From Pseudomonadota bacterium (GTDB taxonomy: Bacteria; Pseudomonadota; Gammaproteobacteria; Burkholderiales; Burkholderiaceae_C), in assembly GCA_023387335.1 (NCBI GenBank), contig JAEWIF010000019.1, forward strand, positions 62,001-126,000: DNA of 64,000 nt, in the 5' to 3' direction. The number at the start of each line of letters is the position of its first letter. Position 1 is the stretch's first letter. A program made the translations under genes and the position numbers. The notes beneath the pieces are model-generated. The model saw only the letters and a program-made list of their open reading frames with translations, did no database searches and was not told the DNA's origin. Below are positions 18,600 to 27,806 of this stretch, piece after piece.

Positions 18600-20594
18600 T
18601 CAACCCTCGGAGCGCAGCAGCCGGTTCGCCTCGGCCGCCACGGCCTCGGCCGTGATGCCGAAATGCCGGTAGAGGACGTCGGCGGGTCCGGACGCGCCGA
18701 ATCCCTTCATGCCCACGAAGCCGCCCCGCTCGCCCAGCCAGCGGTCCCAGCCGAAGCGCAGCGCGGCCTCGCAGGCGACGCGCACCCCGCCGGGCGCGCC
18801 CAGCACGGTGGCGCGATAGTCCGGACCCTGTGCCTCGAAGAGCTCCCAGCTCGGCATGGACACCACCGCGGTGGGCGTGCCGCCCGCCTGCAGCAACTCG
18901 CGCGCGGCCAGGGCCAGCGCCACCTCGGAGCCGGTGGCCAGCAGCGTGACCTGGCGCTCGCCGCCCGTGGCCTCCTGCAGGACGTAGGCACCGCGGGCGC
19001 TCAGGTTGGCATCGGTGTGGAGGCGCCGGACATGCGGCAGCGCCTGGCGCGCGAACACCAGTGTGGAAGGACCGTCGCGGCGCGCGAGGGCGACCTCCCA
19101 GCATTCCGCCGCCTCGACCGCGTCGGCGGGCCGCAGCACCAGCATGTTCGGCATGGCGCGCAGCGACGCGAGGATCTCGACCGGCTGGTGCGTGGGTCCG
19201 TTCTTGCCGATGCCGATCGAGTCGTGGCTGAAGACGAACCTGACCGGCAGGCCCATCAGGGCCGCCATGCGCATGGCGGGGCGCTCGTAGTCGCTGAAGG
19301 CGAGGTACGTCACGGCCAGCGGCACGACGCCGCCGTGGGCCGCCATGCCGTTGGCCATCGCGCCCATCAGGTGCTCGCGCACGCCGCAGTGGATGTAGGC
19401 GCCCGTGCGGTCGGCGGCGGTGAAGGCGTTCAGGCGCCGCTTGTGGTTGGTCGGCGCCTCGAGGTCGGCGCAGGCGACCAGGCGCTCGGGCAGGAGGTCC
19501 ACCAGCGAGTCGTTGATCTCGCCGGAGATGAAGATCCCGCTGGCGAGCGGCTCGCGCGAGATCGCCTCGCGCTTGTACCGCGCCAGCACGCTTCGCCATC
19601 CATCCGGCAGGCCGCCGGACATCAGGCGATCGAATTCCGCCCGCTGGTCCGCCGGCAGTCCGGCGACGCGCTGCTTCCACGCGGCGTGCTCTTCGCGATG
19701 ACGCGAACCGGCCGCGCGCCAGGGCTTCAGCACCTCGGCCGGAATCTCGAACGGCCCGTGGGTCCAGCCCAGGCTTTCGCGTGCCGCCTGCGCGTCCTCG
19801 GGAAACAGCCGGCCGCTGTGGCCGCCGCGCTGGCCCTGCAGACGGGCGATGCCGCGGGCGATCACCGTGCGGCAGGCCAGCAGCGAGGGCCGCGGGTCGG
19901 CCTTCGCTTCGGCGAGCGCGGCCGACACCGCCTCCATGTCATGGCCGTCGACTTCCACCACGTGCCACCCCGCCACGCGGCAGCGTTCGGCGACGTCCTC
20001 GCTGATCGACAGCTCGGTGCTGCCGTCGTCGGTGATCCGGTTGTCGTCCCAGAGCAGGACCAGCTTGCCCAGCCGCAGGTGGCCGGCCAGCGAGATCATC
20101 TCCTGGCCGATGCCCTCCTGCAGGCAGCCGTCGCCGACGAAGGCATACGTGTGGTGGCTGCAGATGGCGTCGCCGTAGCGCGCGTTGAGCCAGGCTTCCG
20201 CGATCGCCATGCCCATCGCGTTCGCGATGCCCTGCCCCAGCGGTCCCGTGGTGACCTCGATGCCGGAGTCGATGTCGCGCTCGGGATGGCCTTCGCAGCG
20301 CGAGCCGAAATCGCGGAAGGTGCTGACCTGGTCGATGCCCATGCGCTCCACGCCGGTCAGGTGCAACAGCGCGTAGAGCAGCATCGAGCCGTGGCCGTTC
20401 GACAGGACCACGCGGTCGCGGTCGGGCCAGGCCGGGTCGGCGGCGTCGAACTTCAGGTGGCGGGTGTAGAGCGCGGTGGCGATCTCCGCCATGCCGAGCG
20501 GCACGCCCTGGTGGCCCTCGCCCGCCCGCACGATCGCGTCGATGGCCAGGAAACGGATCGCGTTGGCCAACGCGTTGCCGGATGCCTGCTTCAT
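18600..20594 (-). CDS. tkt: transketolase, full length
   Basis: About 664 residues with the three transketolase domains: a TPP-binding N-terminal domain (GEGHQGVPLGMAEIA, DRVVLSNGHGSMLLYALLH, FVGDGCLQEGIGQE), a central pyrimidine domain with the catalytic Glu in HCGVREHLMGA and SHDSIGIGKNGPTHQP, and a C-terminal domain. ATG 20594 is two bases past the stop of the preceding subunit gene; a TTG at 20600 would overlap it. It is the last gene of an operon that also encodes a split transketolase, so a role in a special ketol transfer is more likely than general pentose phosphate duty. Confidence 0.93.
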   Translation of the reverse strand: MKQASGNALANAIRFLAIDAIVRAGEGHQGVPLGMAEIATALYTRHLKFDAADPAWPDRDRVVLSNGHGSMLLYALLHLTGVERMGIDQVSTFRDFGSRCEGHPERDIDSGIEVTTGPLGQGIANAMGMAIAEAWLNARYGDAICSHHTYAFVGDGCLQEGIGQEMISLAGHLRLGKLVLLWDDNRITDDGSTELSISEDVAERCRVAGWHVVEVDGHDMEAVSAALAEAKADPRPSLLACRTVIARGIARLQGQRGGHSGRLFPEDAQAARESLGWTHGPFEIPAEVLKPWRAAGSRHREEHAAWKQRVAGLPADQRAEFDRLMSGGLPDGWRSVLARYKREAISREPLASGIFISGEINDSLVDLLPERLVACADLEAPTNHKRRLNAFTAADRTGAYIHCGVREHLMGAMANGMAAHGGVVPLAVTYLAFSDYERPAMRMAALMGLPVRFVFSHDSIGIGKNGPTHQPVEILASLRAMPNMLVLRPADAVEAAECWEVALARRDGPSTLVFARQALPHVRRLHTDANLSARGAYVLQEATGGERQVTLLATGSEVALALAARELLQAGGTPTAVVSMPSWELFEAQGPDYRATVLGAPGGVRVACEAALRFGWDRWLGERGGFVGMKGFGASGPADVLYRHFGITAEAVAAEANRLLRSEG

Positions 20595-20596
20595 GG

Positions 20597-21604
20597 TCAA
20601 CCGAGCCAGCCCTTGATGCGCGCGGCCAGCGCCTCGCGGCTGATGCCGTAGCGGTCGTGCAGCGTCGGCAGCGCCCCGGCGTCGAGGAAAGCGTCGGGCA
20701 GGCCGGCCAGCTGGAAGCCCGCGGGCTGGACGCGATTGCGCAGCAGCGCGGCGGCCACCGCCTCGCCGAGCCCGCCGACCACCGAGTGGTTCTCGGCGAC
20801 GACCACCAGCCGGTGCTGGTAGCGCACGGCCTCCACGATCGCCGCCTCATCGAGAGGCTTGATCGTCGGGCAGTGCAGCACGGCGACGCCGATGCGGTCC
20901 TTCGCGAGGTCCTGCGCCACCTCGAGCGCGCGCATCGTCAGGATGCCGCTGGAGATGACGAGCACGTCGGCGCCCTCGCGCAGCACCTTGGCCTTGCCGA
21001 GTTCGAAGCGGTAGCCGGGCACCTCGTCGAGCACCAGCGGCACCTGCCCACGCAGCAGCCGCATGTAGACGGGGCCCTTGCACTGCGCGATCTGCGGCAC
21101 GGCCTGCTCGATGTCGAGCGCGTCGCAGGGGTCGACGATCGTCAGGCCGGGGATGGCGCGCATCATCGCCAGGTCCTCGGTGGCCTGGTGGCTCGGGCCG
21201 TACCCGGTCGTCAGGCCCGGCAGGGCGCAGCAGATCTTGACGTTCAGGTTCTCCTCGGCGATCACCTGGTGGATGAAGTCGTAGGCGCGCCGGGTACCGA
21301 AGACGGCGTAGGTGGTGGCGAACGGCACCAGCCCTTCCTTGGCCATGCCGCCGGCGGCGCCCATCAGCAGCTGCTCGGCCATGCCCATCTGGAAGAAGCG
21401 CTCGGGGTAGGCCTGCGCGAAGAGATGCAGGTCGGTGTACTTGGCCAGGTCGGCGCTGAGCCCGACGACCTCGGGCCGGTTCGCGGCGTACTCGACCAGC
21501 GCCTTGCCGAACGGCGCGGCTTTCACGCGCTGACCCTCGGACGCGATCGAGGCGATCATCGCCGAGGTGGTCAGCTTCGGCTTCTTGTCGGCGACGGCGC
21601 TCAT
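20597..21604 (-). CDS. transketolase C-terminal subunit (split type)
   Basis: A 335-residue protein equivalent to the pyrimidine-binding and C-terminal domains of transketolase. FFQMGMAEQLLMGAAGGMAKEG carries the Glu that activates TPP; the YGPSHQATEDLAMMRAIPG segment is typical. It forms a heteromer with the N-terminal subunit encoded just upstream, to which it is joined by an ATGA overlap at 21601-21604. Such split enzymes occur in many catabolic operons, including sulfo-transketolase pathways; the substrate here is unknown. Confidence 0.92.
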   Translation of the reverse strand: MSAVADKKPKLTTSAMIASIASEGQRVKAAPFGKALVEYAANRPEVVGLSADLAKYTDLHLFAQAYPERFFQMGMAEQLLMGAAGGMAKEGLVPFATTYAVFGTRRAYDFIHQVIAEENLNVKICCALPGLTTGYGPSHQATEDLAMMRAIPGLTIVDPCDALDIEQAVPQIAQCKGPVYMRLLRGQVPLVLDEVPGYRFELGKAKVLREGADVLVISSGILTMRALEVAQDLAKDRIGVAVLHCPTIKPLDEAAIVEAVRYQHRLVVVAENHSVVGGLGEAVAAALLRNRVQPAGFQLAGLPDAFLDAGALPTLHDRYGISREALAARIKGWLG

Positions 21605-22446
21605 GCCGGAACTCCTTGGGGTTGGGTCCCGTCCAGGACCTTGAGCGCCTGCTGCCACTCGGGCGGATCGACGCGGATGAAGTGGTTCTTCTCGCGCTGC
21701 TCGAGGAAGGGCACGCCCTTGCCCATCAGCGTGTCGAAGAGGATGACGCGCGGCTTCTTCTCCTCGAGCGAGCGCGCGGTGTCGAAGGCCCGCAGCACCG
21801 CGGGCAGGTCGTTGCCGTCGACGCGCTGCACGTGCCAGCCGAACGCGGCCCACTTGTCGGCCAGCGGCTCGAAGCCGAGCACCTTGGTCGAGGGGCCGTC
21901 GGCCTGCTGGTTGTTGATGTCGATCAGGCAGACGAGGTTGTCCAGGCCGTGGTGCGCGGCGGCCATCGCCGCTTCCCAGGTGGAGCCCTCGTCGAGCTCG
22001 CCGTCGGACATCGAGTTGTAGACGAAGGCCGGGTTGTTCTTGTGCTTCAGGCCGAGCGCCATGCCGACTCCGATGACGAGCCCCTGGCCCAGCGATCCGC
22101 CGGAGATCTCCATGCCCGGCGTGTAGCTCGCCATGCCCGACATCGGCAGCCGGCTGTCGTCGCTGCCGTAGGTCTCCAGCTCGCTCTCGGGGATGACGCC
22201 GGCCTCGATCAGCGCCGCGTAGTGGGCGATCGCGTAGTGGCCGTGCGAGAGCAGGAAGCGGTCGCGGCCCTCCCAATGCGGGTCTTCGGGTCGCAGGTTC
22301 AGCGCATGGCCGTAGGCCACGGCCAGCACGTCGGCGTAGCCGAGCGCCTGGCCCACGTAGCCCTGGCCCTGCACCTCGCCCATGCGCACGGCATGGCGGC
22401 GGATGCGCCAGGCGCAGGCGGCGAGTTGATCGAGATCGGCAGGCAT
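21601..22446 (-). CDS. transketolase N-terminal subunit (split type)
   Basis: A 281-residue protein corresponding to the TPP diphosphate-binding domain. Motifs: GYADVLAVAYG, DRFLLSHGHYAIAHYAAL, SGGSLGQGLVIGVGMALGLK and the metal/TPP site MSDGELDEGSTWEAAMAAAHH. It is functional only with the downstream C-terminal subunit. AAGGAA lies 8 nt before ATG 22446. It follows the TRAP permease gene by 35 bp, tying the enzyme to an imported substrate. Confidence 0.92.
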   Translation of the reverse strand: MPADLDQLAACAWRIRRHAVRMGEVQGQGYVGQALGYADVLAVAYGHALNLRPEDPHWEGRDRFLLSHGHYAIAHYAALIEAGVIPESELETYGSDDSRLPMSGMASYTPGMEISGGSLGQGLVIGVGMALGLKHKNNPAFVYNSMSDGELDEGSTWEAAMAAAHHGLDNLVCLIDINNQQADGPSTKVLGFEPLADKWAAFGWHVQRVDGNDLPAVLRAFDTARSLEEKKPRVILFDTLMGKGVPFLEQREKNHFIRVDPPEWQQALKVLDGTQPQGVPA

Positions 22447-22481
22447 CGGGAGGTTCCTTGCGGAAAAGGGGGAGTGGGAGG

Positions 22482-23741
22482 TCAGCGCAGCGTGAGCCAG
22501 GGCAGGTACGCGAAGCCCAGGAGCAAGGCGATGGCCACGAAGTAGAACGGGATCAGCTCCTTGACCACGTCGCCGATGCGCACCTTGGCGATCGAACTGG
22601 TGATGAAGAGCGTGGTTCCGATCGGCGGGTGGTAGAGGCCGATCGAAAGGTTGACGATCATCATGATGCCCAGCTGGATGGTGTCCATGCCCACCGCGGC
22701 GGCGAGCGGGACGAACATCGGCGTGAGCAGCAGCACGGCCGCCGGCAGGTCGATGAACATCGCCGTGGCCAGCATGATGAGGTTCATCGCGAGGATGATC
22801 AGCCAGGGCTCGCGCAGCACTTCCTTGGCGTACTGCGTGAAGGCGGCGGGGAGCTGCTCGTAGGTGACGATCCAGCCGACCACGCTGGAGGCCATGATGA
22901 TCAGCAGCACGACGCCGGTGGAGATGCCGGCCTCGATCGCGGCCGACCGTAGCTTGGCCAGCGTAAGGTCGCGGTAGACGACGGCCGAGACCACCATCGC
23001 GTACAGCGTGGACATCACGCTCACCTCGGTCGGCGTCGCGATGCCGAAGCGCAGGAACACGATGATCAGCACGGGCATCGCCAGCGCCGGGCCGGCCTGC
23101 GCGAACTGGCGGCCGAACTGGCCCCAGTCGAAGGGCGTGGTGTCGCGCGGGAAGCCGCGGCGGCGGCCCTGCACGTAGCACACCGCCATGAAGCCGGCGC
23201 ACATCATCAGGCCCGGCAGGATGCCGGCGACGAACAGCGCGCCGATCGAGGCGCCGGAGACCAGCGCATAGACGATCATCGGGATCGACGGCGGGATCAG
23301 GATGTCGATCGTCGCCGCCGCCGCGAGCGAACCGGCCGCGAACGGCGCCGGATAGCCCAGCTTCTTCAGCCAGGGGATCAGCATCGAGCCGATCGCCGAG
23401 GCGTCGGCCACCGCCGAGCCCGAGACGCCGCCGAAGATCGTCGAGGACAGGACGCCGACCTGGGCCGGCCCGCCGTGCACGCGGCCGATCATCATCGACA
23501 GCAGCGACACGAGGCTCTGGCCGAGCCGGCCGCTGACCATCAGCGCGCCCGTCATCATGAAGAACGGGATGGCGATCAGCGGGAAGCTCTGCGTCTGCGC
23601 GAGCATCTGTTCGACCGCCATGTGCACCGGCACGCGGTCGATGATGAGGAGCCCGGTCACCGAGGCGAGCACGAGCGAGTGGGCGATCGGGATCGAGGCG
23701 AGCGCCGCGAGGATGAACAGGCCGATGATGAGAGCGGTCAT
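22482..23741 (-). CDS. TRAP transporter large permease (DctM)
   Basis: A 419-residue inner-membrane protein with about 12 hydrophobic segments. The family-typical stretches GGVSGSAVADASAIGSMLIP, ILIPPSIPMIVYALVSGASIG and NLSIGLYHPPIGTTLFI are present. It moves an organic acid or polyol driven by the sodium or proton gradient, with the DctQ partner and DctP receptor encoded upstream. The start at 23741 follows the dctQ stop by four bases. Confidence 0.94.
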   Translation of the reverse strand: MTALIIGLFILAALASIPIAHSLVLASVTGLLIIDRVPVHMAVEQMLAQTQSFPLIAIPFFMMTGALMVSGRLGQSLVSLLSMMIGRVHGGPAQVGVLSSTIFGGVSGSAVADASAIGSMLIPWLKKLGYPAPFAAGSLAAAATIDILIPPSIPMIVYALVSGASIGALFVAGILPGLMMCAGFMAVCYVQGRRRGFPRDTTPFDWGQFGRQFAQAGPALAMPVLIIVFLRFGIATPTEVSVMSTLYAMVVSAVVYRDLTLAKLRSAAIEAGISTGVVLLIIMASSVVGWIVTYEQLPAAFTQYAKEVLREPWLIILAMNLIMLATAMFIDLPAAVLLLTPMFVPLAAAVGMDTIQLGIMMIVNLSIGLYHPPIGTTLFITSSIAKVRIGDVVKELIPFYFVAIALLLGFAYLPWLTLR

Positions 23742-23745
23742 GGCA

Positions 23746-24264
23746 TCAGGCTCCGTGCGCCATGGCCTCGGCGGCCTGGGCGGTTTCTACGCGCTGGTCG
23801 TTCCAGACGCGCGGCAGGCGGCAGAGCGTCACCACCGCCAGCACGCCGAAGCCCAGCGCGAGAGCGCCGACGCTGACCGAACCGGGCACGTGCAGGATGG
23901 GCGTCTTCTCGTCGTGCGCGATCTGCGCGACCGGCACCGCCATCCAGGCCAGCGCGCCGTACATCGCGGCGACGATCAGCGAGCCCGCGGCCAGCACCCA
24001 GCGCCGCGAGGCGCCGAGCTTCTGCGTGACCAGCACCACCGCGATGTGCGAACCGTGCTGGGCCGCGATCACGACGCCGGCCATGATCATCCAGGGGAAC
24101 ATCAGTTCGGGCAGCTCCGACGCCCAGGCGATGCTGGTGCCGGCGATGTAGCGCAGGCCGACGTTGATCGAGAGGATCACGAAGACCACCGACAGCGTCA
24201 CGTAGAGCACGAAGCGGCAGCCCCATGCGATGGCCGCGTCGACGGCCTGGATCAGTGCGTTCAT
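23746..24264 (-). CDS. TRAP transporter small permease (DctQ)
   Basis: A 172-residue protein with four predicted membrane helices, including VLYVTLSVVFVILSINVGLR at about 20-40, and the conserved SWASELPELMFPWMIMAG-like segment (here IAWASELPELMFPWM). It associates with DctM. ATG 24264 (MNALIQ) is chosen; the longer open frame upstream is in the dctP gap and low-complexity. Forty-seven bases separate it from the receptor gene. Confidence 0.92.
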   Translation of the reverse strand: MNALIQAVDAAIAWGCRFVLYVTLSVVFVILSINVGLRYIAGTSIAWASELPELMFPWMIMAGVVIAAQHGSHIAVVLVTQKLGASRRWVLAAGSLIVAAMYGALAWMAVPVAQIAHDEKTPILHVPGSVSVGALALGFGVLAVVTLCRLPRVWNDQRVETAQAAEAMAHGA

Positions 24265-24311
24265 GGGCACCCTTTCGAAGGCCCGCCGCGCGGCGGGCCC
24301 GGTGGCGGGTT

Positions 24312-25301
24312 TCAGTTGCCGGAGGCGGCGCGGACGACGCGGTTGGCGAAGTCGCCGATCGGACCGGAGGTCCACTTGGCGTAGACCGGCTTGGAGGCCG
24401 CCACGAAGGCCTGGCGGTCGACGGCGTCGATCTGCACGCCCTTGGCCTTGAGGTCGGTGGCCAGCTTGTCGTCGGCCTCCTTGTTCAGGCGTCGCTGCAG
24501 TTGCGTGGCTTCGGCCGCGGCTTCGTTGATGACCTTGCGATCCGCTTCCGGCAGGCGGTCCCAGGTGCGCTTGCTCATCAGGAAGGGCGTCGACTCGTAC
24601 TTGTGCCCGGTCAGGGTGATGTACTTCTGCACCTCGTACAGCTTGGCCGAGGCGATGTTGGTCAGCGGGTTCTCCTGGCCGTCCACCACACCCTGCTGCA
24701 GGGCGACGTAGAGCTCCGAGAACTTGATCTGCTGCGCATCGGCGCCCATGGCCTTCATGATGTCGATCGTCACTTCATCGGGCGGCGTGCGCATCTTCAG
24801 GCCCTTGAGGTCGGCCGGCGACTTGAGGGCGCGCTTGCTGTTGGACATCTGGCGGATGCCGTTGTCCCACAGGCCGAGCAGCACCATGCCCTTGGCGGCG
24901 GCCTTGTCGGCCAGCTCCTTGCCGATCGGGCCGTCCATCAGCTGCCAGGCCTTCTCGACGTCGCTGAAGAGGAACGGCAGGCCGAGCGCGGCGAACTCCG
25001 GCACCACGGTCGACACCGCGCCCTGGCTGTTGGCCGACATGTCCAGCGTGCCCGAGCGAAGCGCCGTGACCATCGCGGCGTCGTCGCCCAGCTGCGCCGA
25101 GTGCGCCACCTGGATCTCGATCCGGCCGTTCGTTTTCGCCTTGACCGTCTCGGCGAACTTCACGGCGGCGAGGTTGCGCGGGTTGTCCGGCGCCGAGCCG
25201 TGGCCCAGCGTCAGCTTCAGGTTCTGGGCCTGCGCGGCGATCGGCAGCAGCGCGATGGCGGCCACGGCGAGCAGCGAGCGGGTGAAGGTGTTGCGTTGCA
25301 T
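24312..25301 (-). CDS. TRAP transporter substrate-binding protein (DctP)
   Basis: A 329-residue periplasmic receptor. The signal peptide ends near AAQAQ (residue 26), followed by LKLTLGHGSAPDNPRN. The ligand carboxylate is expected to be bound by the Arg in GLKMRTPPDEV, and VDGQENPLTNI is the conserved late motif. It feeds the DctQM pair. Its substrate is probably what the SDR and the transketolases process; the sequence does not reveal it. Confidence 0.93.
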   Translation of the reverse strand: MQRNTFTRSLLAVAAIALLPIAAQAQNLKLTLGHGSAPDNPRNLAAVKFAETVKAKTNGRIEIQVAHSAQLGDDAAMVTALRSGTLDMSANSQGAVSTVVPEFAALGLPFLFSDVEKAWQLMDGPIGKELADKAAAKGMVLLGLWDNGIRQMSNSKRALKSPADLKGLKMRTPPDEVTIDIMKAMGADAQQIKFSELYVALQQGVVDGQENPLTNIASAKLYEVQKYITLTGHKYESTPFLMSKRTWDRLPEADRKVINEAAAEATQLQRRLNKEADDKLATDLKAKGVQIDAVDRQAFVAASKPVYAKWTSGPIGDFANRVVRAASGN

Positions 25302-25339
25302 GGTGCTTGTCTCCTTGGGTGGACTCTTTGCGGACCGGT

Positions 25340-26089
25340 TCAGTGGATCAACATGCCGCCGTTGACGTCGAGCGTCACGCCGGTGAGGTACTTCGCGAGA
25401 TCGCTGGCGAGGAACACCACGCAGCCCGCGACGTCGGCCGGTTCGCCGATGCGGTTCAGCGGGATCTGCTCCAGGATGCCCTTCATGCGGTCTTGCGGGA
25501 TCAGGCCCTTGTTGATGTCGGTGGCGATCAGGCCGGGGGTCACGCAGTTGACGCGGATGCCGTCGATGCCGAACTCGCGCGCCATCGCCCGGGCCAGGCC
25601 GAGCACGCCGGCCTTGGCGGCCGAGTAGTGCGGGCCGCCGAGGATGCCGCCGCCGCGCTGCGCGCTCACCGACGAGATGCAGACGATCGCGCCGGCCTTC
25701 TGCTCGCGCATGGCCGGCACCACCGCCTGCGACATGTGCAGCGTGCCGCGCAGGCTGACGTCGAGCACGGCGTCGTAGTCGGCGCCGGAGATCTCCAGCG
25801 TCTTGCGCGGCTGCGTGATGCCGGCGTTGTTGACGAGGATGTCGATGCGGCCGAGGCGGCGCAGCACTTCGGCGGCGGCGGCGTCGCAGGACGCCTTGTC
25901 CGTGACGTCGGCGACCACCCCGATGTGGCCCTCGCCCAGCCGGCCCGCGGCGGCGGCCGGCTCGGCCCGCGCCAGGTCCAGGATCGCGACGCGCGCGCCC
26001 TGCGCGGCCATCATCTTCGCGGTGGCGAAGCCCAGCCCGTTGAGTCCGGCGCCACCCGTGATCACGGCAACCTTGTCCTTCAGCAGCAT
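25340..26089 (-). CDS. short-chain dehydrogenase/reductase (TRAP-transketolase operon)
   Basis: A 249-residue classical SDR, first gene of the operon. The NAD(P) site is TGGAGLNGLGFATAK (a G-x-N insertion in the usual TGxxxGxG), then ILVNNAG, the catalytic Ser in CISSVSAQ, YSAAK (Tyr-Lys) and RVNCVTPGLIATD. ATG 26089 follows AAGGAG; a longer upstream frame covers the control region. It may oxidise the imported polyol or sugar to a ketose for the transketolases. The regulator gene is divergent 110 bp away. Confidence 0.9.
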   Translation of the reverse strand: MLLKDKVAVITGGAGLNGLGFATAKMMAAQGARVAILDLARAEPAAAAGRLGEGHIGVVADVTDKASCDAAAAEVLRRLGRIDILVNNAGITQPRKTLEISGADYDAVLDVSLRGTLHMSQAVVPAMREQKAGAIVCISSVSAQRGGGILGGPHYSAAKAGVLGLARAMAREFGIDGIRVNCVTPGLIATDINKGLIPQDRMKGILEQIPLNRIGEPADVAGCVVFLASDLAKYLTGVTLDVNGGMLIH

Positions 26090-26164
26090 TCGGTGGATCT
26101 CCTTTGCGGAGCGGATGGTGCGGGCGCCCCGGGATGACGGCAAGGGATTGTTCTTCAGGTGAAA

Positions 26165-26189
26165 ATGACGATCTGTCATCTGACGTCAG
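26165..26189. promoter_or_regulatory. candidate LysR operator (two adjacent dyads)
   Basis: ATGAC-N5-GTCAT at 26165-26179 is a perfect dyad with the T-N11-A spacing, followed at 26180-26189 by the perfect 10-bp palindrome CTGACGTCAG. Both lie in the divergent region, 11-35 bp before the lysR ATG, and would suit regulation of both transcripts. Confidence 0.5.
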
Positions 26190-26199
26190 GGTTGCCACC

Positions 26200-27084
26200 A
26201 TGAGTGCTCTTCCGCCGCTGCCCGCCCTCCTCGCTTTCGAAGCCGTCGCGCGCCGCCGCAGCTTCGGCGTCGCCGCCCTGGAGTTGCACCTCACCGCGTC
26301 GGCCGTCAGCCACCAGATCTCGCGGCTGGAGGCGCAGATCGGCGTGCGGCTGTTCGACCGCAGCGCGCACGGCGTGCGCCTCAGCCCGGCCGGCGAGCAG
26401 TACCTGACCCGCATCGCCGGCGCGCTCGGCGCGATCTCCGCGGCCACCGACGACCTGCGCCAGGGCGTGGGGAACAGCCTGTACGTCCACGTGACACCAA
26501 GCCTGGCCAGCCTGTGGCTGATGCCGCGCCTGAAAGGCTTCGCCGAAGCGAACCAGGACGTATCGCTGAATCTTTCGGCGTCCCATTGGCCGAGCGACTT
26601 CGCGCTCGGGCAGGTCGACCTGGACATCCGCTACGGCGTGCCCCAGTGGCCCGATCTCGTCGTCGAGCCTCTCTTCGAGGAGCGCATCGTTCCGCTCGCC
26701 AGTCCCGCCTTCATCCGCGAACGGCGTTTGAAACGGGTGGATCAACTGCTGGACGTGCCCCTGATCCAGAGCAACGTGAACGTCGTCCAGTGGTCCGACT
26801 GGCTGGCGAAGTTCTCAGGCAAGCGGGCGCCGGACCACTTCCCGCTTCGCTTCGACCGTGCGCAGATGGCGCTGGAGGCCGCGGTGCAGGGGCTGGGCGT
26901 CGCGCTGGAGAGCGCGACCATGGCGGCGGGGCACATCGCGGAGGGGAGGCTGAGGCCGGTGATGGGTCTGGAGAAGGCCATCCAGGTGAAGGCGCATTTC
27001 GCGGTCTATCCCGCGCGCCACGCGCGCAAGCCGCCCGTGGAGGCCTTCCTGGCGTGGATCCACCGGGAGGCGTCGAAACGCTGA
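26200..27084 (+). CDS. LysR-family regulator, GcvA-like
   Basis: A 294-residue LTTR with the GcvA-subfamily opening LPALLAFEAVARRRSFGVAA, HTH LTASAVSHQISRLEAQIG, and an effector domain with the typical DLDIRYGVPQWPDL and GLGVALESATMA segments. ATG 26200 is chosen; the open frame begins at 26104 but the extra residues fall in the operator. Divergent from the SDR-TRAP-transketolase operon, it is the likely regulator of that operon. Confidence 0.9.
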   Translation: MSALPPLPALLAFEAVARRRSFGVAALELHLTASAVSHQISRLEAQIGVRLFDRSAHGVRLSPAGEQYLTRIAGALGAISAATDDLRQGVGNSLYVHVTPSLASLWLMPRLKGFAEANQDVSLNLSASHWPSDFALGQVDLDIRYGVPQWPDLVVEPLFEERIVPLASPAFIRERRLKRVDQLLDVPLIQSNVNVVQWSDWLAKFSGKRAPDHFPLRFDRAQMALEAAVQGLGVALESATMAAGHIAEGRLRPVMGLEKAIQVKAHFAVYPARHARKPPVEAFLAWIHREASKR

Positions 27085-27166
27085 GGCGCGACGCGCAGCC
27101 CGGATGCAGGTGCACGCACAAGCCCGACAATGGCGCTCAGCTGACCGCTGACAAGCACAGACCCCC

Positions 27167-27802
27167 ATGCCGACCTTTGAAGCTTTCGTCCTCTTCGCGA
27201 TCGCGGATCTCATGCTCAAACTCACGCCGGGACCCGACATGGCCCTGACCATGACGCGCGGGGTGACGCAGGGCTTCAGGGCGGCGTGGACCAGTGTCCT
27301 GGGCACGTACATGGCGGGGTTCGTTCAGATCCCGGTGGTGGTGCTCGGCCTCGCGGCGGTCATCCAGCAGTCGGCCACGCTGTTCGCCGCGGTGAAGTGC
27401 GCGGGCGCGTTCTACCTCATCTACCTGGGCATCAACGCGCTGCGGCGGTCGCGCGCCGCGCCAGTGCCGGCGCTCGATGCCTCCCACGCGCAACCCGCCC
27501 GGGCCATCTTCTGGCAGGGCTTCGCCACCAACCTGCTCAACCCCAAGGTTCTGCTGTTCATGATCGCGTTCCTGCCGCAATTCGCGGACGCGAGCCGCGG
27601 CCCGGTCGAGATGCAGGTGCTTGCGCTGGCCGTCTACTCCAAGACGATCGGGCTCTTCACCGGCGCCGCGTTCTCTTTCGGCGCCTCCAGGATTCGGCGC
27701 TGGTTCCTGGCGAATCCCTGGTTCACGCGCGCCCAGGACGGCGTCCTGGGTGTCGTGATGGTGGGCCTGGGCATCGGCATCCTCACCGGCGTGAGGCGCT
27801 AG
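27167..27802 (+). CDS. LysE/RhtB-family amino acid exporter
   Basis: A 211-residue inner-membrane protein with about six hydrophobic segments. TPGPDMALTMTRGVTQGFRA is the family signature near the N terminus, and GFATNLLNPKVLLFMIAFLPQF the conserved middle motif. Such proteins export amino acids or related small molecules. It follows the lysR gene on the same strand by 82 bp but a shared transcript is not evident. Its stop is 4 bp from that of the convergent Bug receptor gene. Confidence 0.9.
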   Translation: MPTFEAFVLFAIADLMLKLTPGPDMALTMTRGVTQGFRAAWTSVLGTYMAGFVQIPVVVLGLAAVIQQSATLFAAVKCAGAFYLIYLGINALRRSRAAPVPALDASHAQPARAIFWQGFATNLLNPKVLLFMIAFLPQFADASRGPVEMQVLALAVYSKTIGLFTGAAFSFGASRIRRWFLANPWFTRAQDGVLGVVMVGLGIGILTGVRR

Positions 27803-27806
27803 CCTC

